A stretch of DNA of 64,000 nt from Pseudaquabacterium pictum (lineage in GTDB: Bacteria; Pseudomonadota; Gammaproteobacteria; Burkholderiales; Burkholderiaceae_C), in assembly GCF_005403045.1 (NCBI RefSeq), contig NZ_BJCL01000004.1:1-64000 (forward strand). The letters are read 5' to 3'. Below the pieces are notes generated by a model. It was not told the DNA's origin. It searched no databases and worked only from the letters and a program-made list of their open reading frames with translations. Each line of letters starts with the position of its first letter. Positions within the stretch are counted from its first letter, which is position 1. This document shows, one piece after another, positions 53,128 to 61,365 of the stretch. The position numbers and the translations under genes are program-made.

Positions 53128-54777
53128 TCAGAACCGCTGCGCCAGCAGCTCGCGCAGGATGCCCCGGCGGATGGTCTGGTTGGTGCGGCGCGGATCGTGC
53201 CACCACCAGCCATCCGCCTGCATCTCCTTGCAGGCTGCCACGATGCGATGCGCCACCTCCCTGAAGTCGTTGTCGCTGTAGTCCAGGCTGAACACCAGCC
53301 GGCCGGTGCCCACCCAGCTGAGCGCCAGGCCATGGGCCCGCAGGTAGAACTGCAGCATCCAGTTGTACCGCGCCGGCTGGGTGTAGAACAGGGTCCACAC
53401 CGAGCTGATGTTGGCCACCTGCACCGGCACGTCGGCCGCCAGCAGCTGCTGGTTGAGCTGGGCGGCGCGGGCGTTCCAGCGCGCATCCAGGCCGTCGTAG
53501 ACGGCCTGCACGGCCGGGCTGTCGAGCCGCTCCAGGAAGACCTGCATCGCGCACATCACCATCGGATGGGCATTGAAGGTGCCGCGGGCAAAGCAGATGT
53601 CGGCCGGCCGGTCCTCGCGGTAGCGCTTCATCAGGGCGCGCCTGCCGCACACCACGCCCACCGGCAGGCCACCGCCCAGCGTCTTGCCGTAGGTCACCAT
53701 GTCCGCCCGCACGCCGAAGTAGGCCTGGGCACCGCCGAGTGCCAGCCGGAAGCCCATGAACACCTCGTCGAAGATCAGCACGATGCCGCGCTCGGTGCAC
53801 ACGGTGCGCAGTTCCTGCAGCCAGGCGGTGTAGGCGCTGCGGTCGAAGCCGGCGCGGCGGCTGCTGTCGACCAGCGACGAATCACCCGGCGCCGCGCTGT
53901 TGGGATGCAGGCCCTGCAGCGGGTTGACCAGCACGCAGGCGATGTCGGTGCGGGTGCGCAGCACCCGCAGCGTGTCGGCGTCCATCTCCTTGAGGGTGTA
54001 GGTGTCGCGCGGCTTCACCGGGTTGCCCGGGCCGGGCTGCACGTCCTCCCACCAGCCGTGGTAGGCGCCGCAGAAGCGCACCAGGTGGGTCTTGCGGGTG
54101 TGGTAACGCGCCAGGCGCACGGCCTGCATCACCGCCTCGGTGCCGCTCATGTGGAACGAGACTTCGTCCAGCCCCGAGATCTGGCGCAGCCGCTCGACGT
54201 TGAAGGCCACCGCCGGGTGGTACGACCCGAGCAGCACGCCGTGGCTGCTGGCACGGGCCGTGGCCTCGGCCATCACCTGCCGGTAGAAGTCATGCCCGAA
54301 GACGTTGACGCCGTAGGAGCCGGTGAGGTCGTAGAAGGTCCGGCCGTCCAGGTCGGTCACCGTCACGCCGTCGGCCCGCTGCACGAAGCTGGCCACCTGC
54401 AGGTGCTTGCGCAGGTAGGGGCTGTACTGGAAGGGCACCCGGTAGGCGCTGGTGAACTGCAGGTCCGACAGGCCGTCGGCCGCCTGGCGCGTGAGCGCCA
54501 GCGACCGGGCATGCCGATCGCCCAGCTGCTGCGCCAGCTTCTGCAGCGCTGCCCGCCGGCGCGACACCGCCTCGGCCGGCGCCTGGTCGCTGTTGAAGAA
54601 GCGCTCGGCGTCGTAGGCATAACCAGGCAGCAGCGCGGCCACGCGCTTGGCCATGCGGGCATGGCCGGTCAGCGAAGGGTGCTTGGCGATCGACAGTTCC
54701 AGCCGGCGCTTGGCCGCCGGCAGCACCAGCGCCGCCGAGGCCAGGGCCACGGCGGTGAGTGCAAGGGTTTCATTCAT
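53128..54777 (-). CDS. Membrane-anchored class III aminotransferase (GSA-aminomutase-like)
   Basis: A 549-residue PLP enzyme. The catalytic part resembles glutamate-1-semialdehyde aminomutase: SGTEAVMQAVRLAR (211-224), FCGAYHGWWEDV, FDEVFMGFRLALGG (337-350) and the PLP-binding K365 in TYGKTLGGGLPVGV. Unlike the usual 430-460 residues, it has a ~100-residue N-terminal extension with a hydrophobic segment (LALTAVALASAALVLPAA, 5-22), which looks like a membrane anchor. AAGGAGG precedes the ATG. It is divergent from phosphatidylserine decarboxylase across 55 bases. A lipid-head-group or sphingoid-type amino transfer is possible; haem synthesis is unlikely. Confidence 0.88.
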   Translation of the reverse strand: MNETLALTAVALASAALVLPAAKRRLELSIAKHPSLTGHARMAKRVAALLPGYAYDAERFFNSDQAPAEAVSRRRAALQKLAQQLGDRHARSLALTRQAADGLSDLQFTSAYRVPFQYSPYLRKHLQVASFVQRADGVTVTDLDGRTFYDLTGSYGVNVFGHDFYRQVMAEATARASSHGVLLGSYHPAVAFNVERLRQISGLDEVSFHMSGTEAVMQAVRLARYHTRKTHLVRFCGAYHGWWEDVQPGPGNPVKPRDTYTLKEMDADTLRVLRTRTDIACVLVNPLQGLHPNSAAPGDSSLVDSSRRAGFDRSAYTAWLQELRTVCTERGIVLIFDEVFMGFRLALGGAQAYFGVRADMVTYGKTLGGGLPVGVVCGRRALMKRYREDRPADICFARGTFNAHPMVMCAMQVFLERLDSPAVQAVYDGLDARWNARAAQLNQQLLAADVPVQVANISSVWTLFYTQPARYNWMLQFYLRAHGLALSWVGTGRLVFSLDYSDNDFREVAHRIVAACKEMQADGWWWHDPRRTNQTIRRGILRELLAQRF

Positions 54778-54832
54778 CGGGTGGGCCTCCTTGGCGTCCA
54801 CCCGCTTTCTAACCACCGGCTTTGACACCCGC

Positions 54833-55711
54833 ATGAATTTCCAGCACTGGCGTGACCGCATCCTGCAGCAGGAGGACCTGAACTTCCTGCTGACCAACCG
54901 CGTGCCGCGCATCGCCCTCACCCGCTTCATGGGCTGGTTCAGCCAGATCCGGCAGCCGCTGGTGCGCGATGTCTCGCTGTGGATCTGGCAGCTGTTCGGC
55001 GACCTGGACCTGCGCGACGCACGCAAGACGCGCTTCGACAGCATGCACGACTGCTTCATCCGCGAGCTGCAGCCCGGCGCGCGGCCGGTGGATGCCGACC
55101 CGCAGGTGCTCTGCAGCCCTTGCGACGCCATCCTGGGCGCCTGCGGGCCGGTGCAGGGGCTGACGGTGTTCCAGGCCAAGGGCTTTCCGTACACCCTGCC
55201 CGAACTGTTCGGGGATGACCCGCAAGCCTTTGCACCGTACCGCGACGGCGTCTTCGCCACGCTGCGGCTCACCTCGGGCATGTACCACCGCTTCCATGCG
55301 CCGCATGATTGCCAGGTGCACCATGTCACCCACCACAGCGGCGACACCTGGAACGTCAACCCGATCGCGCTGAAGCGGGTGCAGAAGCTGTTCTGCCGCA
55401 ACGAGCGCGCCGTGGTGCACACCCGGGTGGGTGCGGCGGGGCACCCGGTGGCCCTGGTGCCGGTGGCCGCCATCCTGGTGGCCAGCCTGCGCCTGCACTG
55501 GCTGAGCCCGCTGCTCGGGCTGGACTACCGCGGGCCCGATGAACTGCCCTGCGACGCCCACTTCGCCAAGGGCCAGGAAATGGGCTGGTTCCAGCACGGC
55601 TCGACGATCATCGTCTTCACGCCGCGCGGCTTCACCCTGGCCGATGGCCTGGCCCCCGGCAGCCGGCTGCGCATGGGCCAGGCGTTGATGCGGCTGCCAG
55701 CGGGCGCCTGA
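54833..55711 (+). CDS. psd: Phosphatidylserine decarboxylase
   Basis: A 292-residue proenzyme that self-cleaves to a pyruvoyl enzyme and turns phosphatidylserine into phosphatidylethanolamine at the inner membrane. Seen: FDSMHDCFIRELQPGARPVD, SPCDAILGACG, LRLTSGMYHRFHAPHDCQV and the cleavage motif GWFQHGSTIIVF, where G256-S257 replaces the usual LGST context with HGST. Asp/His of the self-processing triad are present (D98, H155). It sits opposite the membrane-anchored aminotransferase. A second psd gene may exist elsewhere; this one is in a lipid-modification context. Confidence 0.92.
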   Translation: MNFQHWRDRILQQEDLNFLLTNRVPRIALTRFMGWFSQIRQPLVRDVSLWIWQLFGDLDLRDARKTRFDSMHDCFIRELQPGARPVDADPQVLCSPCDAILGACGPVQGLTVFQAKGFPYTLPELFGDDPQAFAPYRDGVFATLRLTSGMYHRFHAPHDCQVHHVTHHSGDTWNVNPIALKRVQKLFCRNERAVVHTRVGAAGHPVALVPVAAILVASLRLHWLSPLLGLDYRGPDELPCDAHFAKGQEMGWFQHGSTIIVFTPRGFTLADGLAPGSRLRMGQALMRLPAGA

Positions 55712-55722
55712 AGCCTCAGGCG
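55705..55722. terminator. Short stem-loop joining two convergent stop codons
   Basis: CGCCTGA and TCAGGCG form a perfect 7-bp stem with a four-base loop AGCC. The psd stop TGA and the complement of the opposing gene's stop pair with each other. There is no T-tract, so it is at best a weak bidirectional terminator. Confidence 0.4.
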
Positions 55723-56504
55723 GTGTGGCGGCGGCCGCGCTGCAGGGCCAGCAGCACCAGCAGGCCGGCCGACAGCATGGCCAGCGTCGACGCCTCGGGC
55801 ACCGGGCTGGTGACCACCCACAGTTGCGGCGCGACCGACCCCTGCAGGCTGTCAAACCGCTTGGCGGTGCGCGTGTCCGCCGGCTCGGCGCCGATCAGGA
55901 TCCAGCCGAAATTGCTGGCGGGCCGGTCCAGCCAGCCCTGCACATCGGCCACCAGGCCGGGCGTGCTCGTCCAGGTGTAGGCCGCTGGCGCCGGACCGAC
56001 CAATGTGGCAGCGCTGGACTGCGCCACGAAGTCGCCACCGCGGCGGGCCCATTCGGTCACGCCGAAACTGCTCCAGCGCCAGGTGGTATCGCCCGCCTGC
56101 GCCGGCGCGCCGGAACCCAGCGATCCGCCGTTGGACGGCCCCTCGCCCCAAGGCGACAACAGCCGGTGCACCCGCACCGCATGGTCGTCCACCGAACGCG
56201 TCTCGAACAGGCGCAGGGAAGCCGACACCACCACCTGCCCCGCCGGAATGCTGCCGAGGTCGAACCGCAGCAAGGCCCGCCGCACGAAGCCACCTGCCGT
56301 CGTTCCCAGCCACAACGATCCGCCCTGGCTGTCGCTGACGCTGTCCCAGTCGACGACCGACGGTGCATCGGTGGCGTTGGCGAAGATGGTCGTGTCCGCC
56401 ACGGGCTGGAACTGGTGGACCACCTCGCCCGGCAGCGCCTGGGCGGCGCCGCTGCCCAACAGCACCAAAAGACAAAGCCCGTGTCTGCCGTCCATCGATC
56501 GCAT
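55716..56504 (-). CDS. PEP-CTERM protein with DNRLRE-type domain
   Basis: A 262-residue secreted protein. A signal peptide (LCLLVLLGSGAAQA) is followed by a DNRLRE-like repeat domain: FQPVADTTIFANATDAPSVVDWDSV, LRFDLGSIPAGQVVVSASLRLFETRSVDDHAVRVHRL and WILIGAEPADTRTAKRF. The C-terminus is VPEASTLAMLSAGLLVLLALQRGRR, a PEP-CTERM variant with PEAS instead of PEPG. CAGGAG precedes the ATG. It probably is a matrix or surface structural protein. It is divergent from phoX. Confidence 0.87.
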   Translation of the reverse strand: MRSMDGRHGLCLLVLLGSGAAQALPGEVVHQFQPVADTTIFANATDAPSVVDWDSVSDSQGGSLWLGTTAGGFVRRALLRFDLGSIPAGQVVVSASLRLFETRSVDDHAVRVHRLLSPWGEGPSNGGSLGSGAPAQAGDTTWRWSSFGVTEWARRGGDFVAQSSAATLVGPAPAAYTWTSTPGLVADVQGWLDRPASNFGWILIGAEPADTRTAKRFDSLQGSVAPQLWVVTSPVPEASTLAMLSAGLLVLLALQRGRRHTA

Positions 56505-56610
56505 GCCGCACTCCTGTCTGTTGCCATCCGCAGCGTAGGCACCCCACGTGGCGGCCATGTGACAGCACCGCGGCCGGTGTGCCCCGACTCGATCGGGGGG
56601 CATGGCAAGG

Positions 56611-56644
56611 CCTTCACGCCACGGTCACATCGCCTCCCTAGATT
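56611..56644 (+). promoter_or_regulatory. Candidate Pho-regulated promoter of phoX
   Basis: CCTTCAC-GCCA-CGGTCAC (56611-56628): half-sites match CTGTCAC at five and six of seven positions, 11 bp apart. Exactly ten bases later is TAGATT (56639-56644, four of six with TATAAT), the spacing of PhoB-activated promoters. It lies 70 bases before the phoX ATG. Confidence 0.5.
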
Positions 56645-56714
56645 CCACGGCATTCCGCCGCACAACCAGGCCAGTGACGGCGGAGCCACACCACACGCCA
56701 GGAGCATCCCCGCC

Positions 56715-58760
56715 ATGAGCAGCGTCTTTCACCCGAGCAACGACGAGACCATCAATCCGTCCGGCAACGCATCGATCCGCGATGTCATGGCCGCCTTCAC
56801 CGGCCGCCGCAATTTCATGAAGGGCACCCTGGGTGCGGCCACGCTGGCCACGCTGGGTGGCTTCGGTACGTCGGCCCATGCCTATCCGGTGGCACCGGCG
56901 CCGACCGGCGCCATCGGCTTCACCGGCCTGCCGCCCAACCTGGCAGCCGGCTTCATCGATGCGGTGCGCGTGCCCGCTGGTTACACCGCCAAGGTCATGG
57001 TCAGCTGGGGCGACGCCATCGGCGTGGCCGGCCCGAACGCCCTGGTCGGCCACGACCACAGCGATCCGTCGCCCATCACGGCTGCCGTGCAGAACGCGAC
57101 CTTCGGCCAGCACAACGACGGCATGCACTTCTTCCCGTTCGCCGGTGTCGGCGCGGGCACGGTGAGCAATGACCGCGGCCTGCTGGTGGTCAACCACGAG
57201 TACGTCGATCCGGGCCTGCACGCCAACACCGCCAGCTACGGCTCGGCCACCATCACCAAGGCCCTGGTCGATGCGCAGGTCGCGGCCCATGGTGTGAGCG
57301 TCGTCGAACTGCGCCGCATGGGTGGCAAGTGGAGCGTGGTGCGGCCGTCGACGTTTGCCCGCCGCATCACCGGCGCCACGCCGATGACCATCAGCGGACC
57401 GGCCGCTGGCGCCGATGCCCTGAAGACCGCTGCCGACCCGACCGGCATGTCGGTGATGGGCACGCTGAACAACTGTGCCCACGGCACCACGCCCTGGGGC
57501 ACCTACCTCACCTGCGAAGAGAACTGGAACGGCTACTTCGGTGCCAACGGCGCCTTCACGCAGACGCCCGTCGAGCGCCGCTACGGCGTCACGGCCGGCG
57601 GCTTCGGCTACCGCTGGCATGAGGCCGATGCGCGTTTCGACCTCAACGCCCCGGGCAACCGCAACGAGCCCAACCGCTTCGGCTGGGTGGTGGAGATCGA
57701 CCCGTTCAACCCGCGCTCGACGCCGGTCAAGCGCACCGCGCTGGGCCGCATCAAGCACGAGAGCTGCGACTACGCGGTGGCGCCGGACGGCACGGTCTGC
57801 TTCTACACCGGTGACGACGAGCGCAACGACTACATGTACAAGTTCGTCTGCGCCGGCAAGTTCAACAAGACCAACCGCGCCGCCAACCGCAACCTGCTGG
57901 ACAGCGGCACGCTGTACGTGGCCCGGTTCAATGCCGATGGCACCGGCACCTGGCTGCCGCTGGTCTTCGGCGTGGGCCCGCTGACGGCCGAGAACGGCTT
58001 CACCAGCCAGGCCGACGTGCTGATCCGCACCCGCCAGGCCGCCGACCGCGTGGGCGCCACGATGATGGACCGCCCGGAGTGGGTGGCCGTGCACCCCACC
58101 ACCCGCGAGGTCTACCTCACGTTGACCAACAACAACCGCCGCGGCACCAGCCCGGCGTCGGTGAACAACCCCAACGGGTCGTCCAGCGCCGGCGGTTCCC
58201 GCCCGCCGGTGGATGCCGCCAACCCGCGTCCGGACAACCGCTACGGCCACATCATCCGCTGGACCGAAACCGGCAACAGCCCGGCCGCCACCAGCTTCGA
58301 CTGGGATATCTTCGCCGAGTGCGGCGACAAGATGGCCACGGCGGCCAACCTGAAGGGCAACATCAACGGCGACGACCTGGGTGCGCCCGACGGCCTGTGG
58401 TTCGACAAGCAGGGCCGGCTGTGGATCCAGACCGACCAGCAGGGCGATGGCCTGGGCGACTGGGCCAACATCGGCGGCAACGCGATGTTCGCGGCCGATC
58501 CGTCGACCCGCAAGATCACCCGCTTCCTGACCAGCCCGCGCAACTGCGAGGTCACCGGTGTGATCAACACGCCGGACGGCAAGACCATGTTCGTCGGCAT
58601 CCAGCACCCGGGCGAGGACTGGGCCCCTGGCGGCTACACCAAGAACAGCACCTGGCCCGACAGCGGCGCCAACGGCCCCACCACGCAGGCCGTGGTGACC
58701 AAGCCGCGCTCGTCGGTGGTGGTCATCACCAAGGACGACGGTGGCGTGATCGGCACCTGA
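56715..58760 (+). CDS. phoX: PhoX-family alkaline phosphatase
   Basis: A 681-residue secreted phosphatase of the Ca2+/Fe3+ PhoX family that releases phosphate from organic esters. The Tat signal is RRNFMKGTLGAATLATLGG (around residues 35-53). Family motifs: LLVVNHEYVDPGL, NNCAHGTTPWGTYLTCEENWNGYFG with cofactor-binding Glu/Cys, IKHESCDYAVAPDGTVCFYTGDDERNDYMYKFV, MDRPEWVAVHP, and FDKQGRLWIQTDQQG. AGGAG lies about eleven bases before the ATG. A Pho-like promoter precedes it, and a PEP-CTERM gene follows after 62 bases. Confidence 0.95.
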   Translation: MSSVFHPSNDETINPSGNASIRDVMAAFTGRRNFMKGTLGAATLATLGGFGTSAHAYPVAPAPTGAIGFTGLPPNLAAGFIDAVRVPAGYTAKVMVSWGDAIGVAGPNALVGHDHSDPSPITAAVQNATFGQHNDGMHFFPFAGVGAGTVSNDRGLLVVNHEYVDPGLHANTASYGSATITKALVDAQVAAHGVSVVELRRMGGKWSVVRPSTFARRITGATPMTISGPAAGADALKTAADPTGMSVMGTLNNCAHGTTPWGTYLTCEENWNGYFGANGAFTQTPVERRYGVTAGGFGYRWHEADARFDLNAPGNRNEPNRFGWVVEIDPFNPRSTPVKRTALGRIKHESCDYAVAPDGTVCFYTGDDERNDYMYKFVCAGKFNKTNRAANRNLLDSGTLYVARFNADGTGTWLPLVFGVGPLTAENGFTSQADVLIRTRQAADRVGATMMDRPEWVAVHPTTREVYLTLTNNNRRGTSPASVNNPNGSSSAGGSRPPVDAANPRPDNRYGHIIRWTETGNSPAATSFDWDIFAECGDKMATAANLKGNINGDDLGAPDGLWFDKQGRLWIQTDQQGDGLGDWANIGGNAMFAADPSTRKITRFLTSPRNCEVTGVINTPDGKTMFVGIQHPGEDWAPGGYTKNSTWPDSGANGPTTQAVVTKPRSSVVVITKDDGGVIGT

Positions 58761-58822
58761 CCGCCACGCGGCCGGCCCAGGCCGGCTGCCACCCGCATCC
58801 CCATCCCTCGACTGGAGTTCCC

Positions 58823-59464
58823 ATGAAACTGCACCTGATTGCCGCCGCCACCCTGGCCGCCGCGGCCACCCTGCCGGCCCACGCGCTGCTGGTCAACGAC
58901 GCCGCCGCCATCGCCGGCCCGACCATGATGGTCGATTTCGAGGCCTTCGACGGCCTGCTGGGCAGCGGCCCGGTGACCGTGGCCCCCGGCGTCGTGTTCA
59001 GCGGCGACAGCGGCGCCGAGCTGGGCGCCAACAACCGCGACCTGGGCGACAACGGCCTGTGGGGCGCCATCGGCAACTTCGCCGCCGGCGGTGTCGGCGG
59101 TGAGCTGCGCTTCACCTTCAGCGACGGCCTGAGCAGCGGCGCCGGCGCCTTCGTCAGCCACTATGCCAACGCGGCGCTGCCGTTCGCGCTGGCGGTGGAA
59201 GTGTCGGCCTACGGCGACAACGGCCTGATCATCGAGACCCACAGCTTCACCGTGGGCGCCACGGCCGAGGACTACAACGCCGGCCAGTTCCTGGGCATCA
59301 CCCGCGCGCAAGCCGACATCCGCAGCATCAGCTTCAAGGGCGTCGGCGTGGTCGCCGACAACCTGGTGCTGACCACGCCGGTGCCGGAGCCCGGCACCTG
59401 GGCGTTGATGCTCGCCGGCCTGGTGGCCGTGGGCTTCCTGGGCGTGCGCCAGCGCATGGGCTGA
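58823..59464 (+). CDS. PEP-CTERM protein of unknown function
   Basis: A 213-residue secreted protein. The signal peptide is MKLHLIAAATLAAAATLPAHA. The body (MVDFEAFDGLLGSGPVTVAPGVVFSGDSGAELGANNRDLG, LRFTFSDGLSSGAGAFVSHY) looks like a lectin- or carbohydrate-binding-type beta-sandwich common among PEP-CTERM proteins. The sorting signal is VPEPGTWALMLAGLVAVGFLGVRQR. It follows phoX, probably on the same transcript, and a strong terminator lies just after its stop codon. Confidence 0.88.
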   Translation: MKLHLIAAATLAAAATLPAHALLVNDAAAIAGPTMMVDFEAFDGLLGSGPVTVAPGVVFSGDSGAELGANNRDLGDNGLWGAIGNFAAGGVGGELRFTFSDGLSSGAGAFVSHYANAALPFALAVEVSAYGDNGLIIETHSFTVGATAEDYNAGQFLGITRAQADIRSISFKGVGVVADNLVLTTPVPEPGTWALMLAGLVAVGFLGVRQRMG

Positions 59465-59493
59465 GCGTCCCCGCAACAGACAACAGCAAGAAC

Positions 59494-59524
59494 AAGGCCG
59501 GGCGCAAGCCCGGCCTTTTCTTTT
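59494..59524 (+). terminator. Rho-independent terminator
   Basis: AAGGCCGGGC and GCCCGGCCTT form a perfect 10-bp stem with a GCAA tetraloop, followed by TTTTCTTTT. It ends the phoX/PEP-CTERM transcript 30 bases after the stop codon. Confidence 0.95.
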
Positions 59525-59589
59525 GGTGCGCCATGGGCTGTCACACGCCTGCCGCCACACCCGCCCAGCCCGGCCAGAAGGCTGCGTGG

Positions 59590-59611
59590 GCATGGTCCGA
59601 ACGGACCATGC
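59590..59611. repeat. Perfect 22-bp palindrome upstream of the pseudopilus operon
   Basis: GCATGGTCCG-AA-CGGACCATGC: ten-base arms pair without mismatch around a two-base centre. It lies in the 233-bp gap between the terminator and gspG, and no T-tract follows. This is a candidate operator for the downstream operon. Confidence 0.6.
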
Positions 59612-59697
59612 AACGCACCAAAGCGCGTCGAAACATCACTCGGCAGTCACGGCCGGTCGGTAGTCTGAGCCGATTGTTGCTGCGCCTTGTCCACACC

Positions 59698-60147
59698 GTG
59701 TCCGTCCCTCCCGTCCACCCCCGTTCCACCCCGCCCCGGCGCAGGTTGGCCACCGGCTTCACCCTGCTGGAGCTGCTGGTGGTGATGGTCATCATCGGCC
59801 TGCTGGCGGGCTATGTCGGCCCCAAGCTGTTCGCGCAGATCGGCAAGTCGGAGACCAAGGTCACCCGGGCCCAGATCGACGCGCTGCAGAAGGCGCTGGA
59901 CCAGTACCGCATCGACACCGGCCGCTACCCCAGCACCGAGCAGGGCCTGGCGGTGCTGGTGCAGCGCCCGGCCGACGAGCCGCGCTGGAGCGGCCCCTAC
60001 CTGGCCAAGGCCGTGCCCGCCGATCCCTGGGGCAGGCCTTTCCTCTACACCATGCCCGGCCGCCAGGGCGAGTACGACCTGCAGAGCCTGGGCAAGGATG
60101 GCCAGCCCGGTGGCGACGGCGACGACGCCGACCTGAACAGTTGGTGA
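59698..60147 (+). CDS. gspG: Type II secretion major pseudopilin GspG
   Basis: A 149-residue pseudopilin from the GTG start. A basic leader ends at Gly20, and the mature protein starts FTLLELLVVMVIIGLLAGYV, with Glu at +5 as needed for prepilin peptidase processing and methylation. The body fits GspG: ALQKALDQYRIDTGRYPSTEQGLAVLVQ, GPYLAKAVPADPWGRPFLYTMPG and the calcium-site DGDDADLNSW end. No start has a clear ribosome site; an ATG at 59608 would give a 50-residue leader. It is the first gene of the secretion operon. Confidence 0.88.
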   Translation: MSVPPVHPRSTPPRRRLATGFTLLELLVVMVIIGLLAGYVGPKLFAQIGKSETKVTRAQIDALQKALDQYRIDTGRYPSTEQGLAVLVQRPADEPRWSGPYLAKAVPADPWGRPFLYTMPGRQGEYDLQSLGKDGQPGGDGDDADLNSW

Positions 60148-60153
60148 ACCGGC

Positions 60154-61365
60154 ATGCCGCAGTACCGCGCCCGCTGGCTGGAGCCGGCCACCACCACCGC
60201 GGCCGCCCGCCTGCGCCAGGCCACGGTGCAGGCCGCCGGCCCGCAGGCGGTGGCCGCAGTGCTGGGTGTGGCACCGCCGCAGCTGCTGTCGGTGCAGCCG
60301 GTGGCGCCGGCCTGGGGCTGGGCCGTACGCTGGCGGCAACGGCCGCTGGGACTGCAGTTGTTCAGCCAGGAGCTGGCAGTGCTGCTGCAGGCCGGCATCC
60401 CGCTGCTGGAAGCGCTGCAGACCCTGCGCGAAAAGGACGACGGCAGCGCCGGCAGCAGCCCGCTGGATGCGGTGATCGCCGCGCTGCGCGACGGCCAGCC
60501 AGTGTCGGCCGCGCTGGCGCAATCGCCCGACTGCTTCGATGCGCTGTTCATCGCCCTGGTGGCCGCCAGCGAGCGCAGCGGCCAGCTGGCCACCACGCTG
60601 CGTGACCATGCCGCCTACCTGGGCTGGGTGCAGGCGCTGGCCGGCCAGCTGCGCGCTGCCCTGGTGTACCCGCTGCTGCTGCTGGGCGCCGGCGGCGCGG
60701 TGATCCTGTTCCTGCTGCTGTATGTGCTGCCGCGCTTTGCCGGCGTGTTCGACGGCCTGGGACGCGACTTGCCGCTGGCCTCGCGGTGGCTGATCGACCT
60801 GGGCGTGCTGGCTGCGGCCCACCCCGGCGCGGCCGTGGCGCTGGCCCTGGCCGGCCCGGTGCTGGCCGGGCTGGGCAGCCGTTGGCCGGCCTTGCGCCAG
60901 GCGGTGCAGCGCGGGCTGTGGCGCAGCCCCGGCCTCGGCCCGCGGCTGCGCCTGGTGGCCCTGGCCCGGCTGTACCGCGCGCTGGGCCTCACCCTGGCCG
61001 CCGGCCTGCCGGCGCCGGCCGCGCTGCAGCTGGTGGCCGGCGTGCTGCCGCAGCCGCTGCAGCCGGCGCTGCAGCAGGTGCTGCAGCAGGTGCGCAGCGG
61101 CCTGCGCCTGTCGGCCAGCCTGCAGGGGCAGGGCCTGGCCACGCCGGTGGCCTGGCGCATGCTGCGGGTGGGCGAAAGCAGCGGCGAGGTGCCGGCCATG
61201 CTGGCCCAGGCCGCCGCGTTCCACGATGGCGAGATCGCCCGCTTCTCCGAGCTGGTCACCCGCCTGGTCAACCCGCTGCTGATGCTGGTGATGGGCGTGG
61301 TGATCGGCGGCATCGTGGTGCTGATGTACCTGCCGATCTTCACGCTGATGGAGCAGGTGCAGTGA
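60154..61365 (+). CDS. gspF: Type II secretion inner-membrane platform protein GspF
   Basis: A 403-residue polytopic protein with the two repeated T2SF domains. Seen: LFSQELAVLLQAGIPLLEALQTL at the first domain, LVYPLLLLGAGGAVILFLLLYVLPRFAGVF as a membrane helix, LYRALGLTLAAGLPAPAALQLVAG at the second domain, and the terminal helix NPLLMLVMGVVIGGIVVLMYLPIFTLME. It is the platform that GspE drives. Its TGA overlaps the gspE GTG (GTGA), so the two are co-translated. Confidence 0.93.
   Translation: MPQYRARWLEPATTTAAARLRQATVQAAGPQAVAAVLGVAPPQLLSVQPVAPAWGWAVRWRQRPLGLQLFSQELAVLLQAGIPLLEALQTLREKDDGSAGSSPLDAVIAALRDGQPVSAALAQSPDCFDALFIALVAASERSGQLATTLRDHAAYLGWVQALAGQLRAALVYPLLLLGAGGAVILFLLLYVLPRFAGVFDGLGRDLPLASRWLIDLGVLAAAHPGAAVALALAGPVLAGLGSRWPALRQAVQRGLWRSPGLGPRLRLVALARLYRALGLTLAAGLPAPAALQLVAGVLPQPLQPALQQVLQQVRSGLRLSASLQGQGLATPVAWRMLRVGESSGEVPAMLAQAAAFHDGEIARFSELVTRLVNPLLMLVMGVVIGGIVVLMYLPIFTLMEQVQ

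Noticed and set aside
53128-54777. hemL (glutamate-1-semialdehyde aminomutase)
   Set aside because: The protein carries a membrane-anchor-like N-terminus and ~100 extra residues, and it lies among lipid genes with no haem genes nearby.
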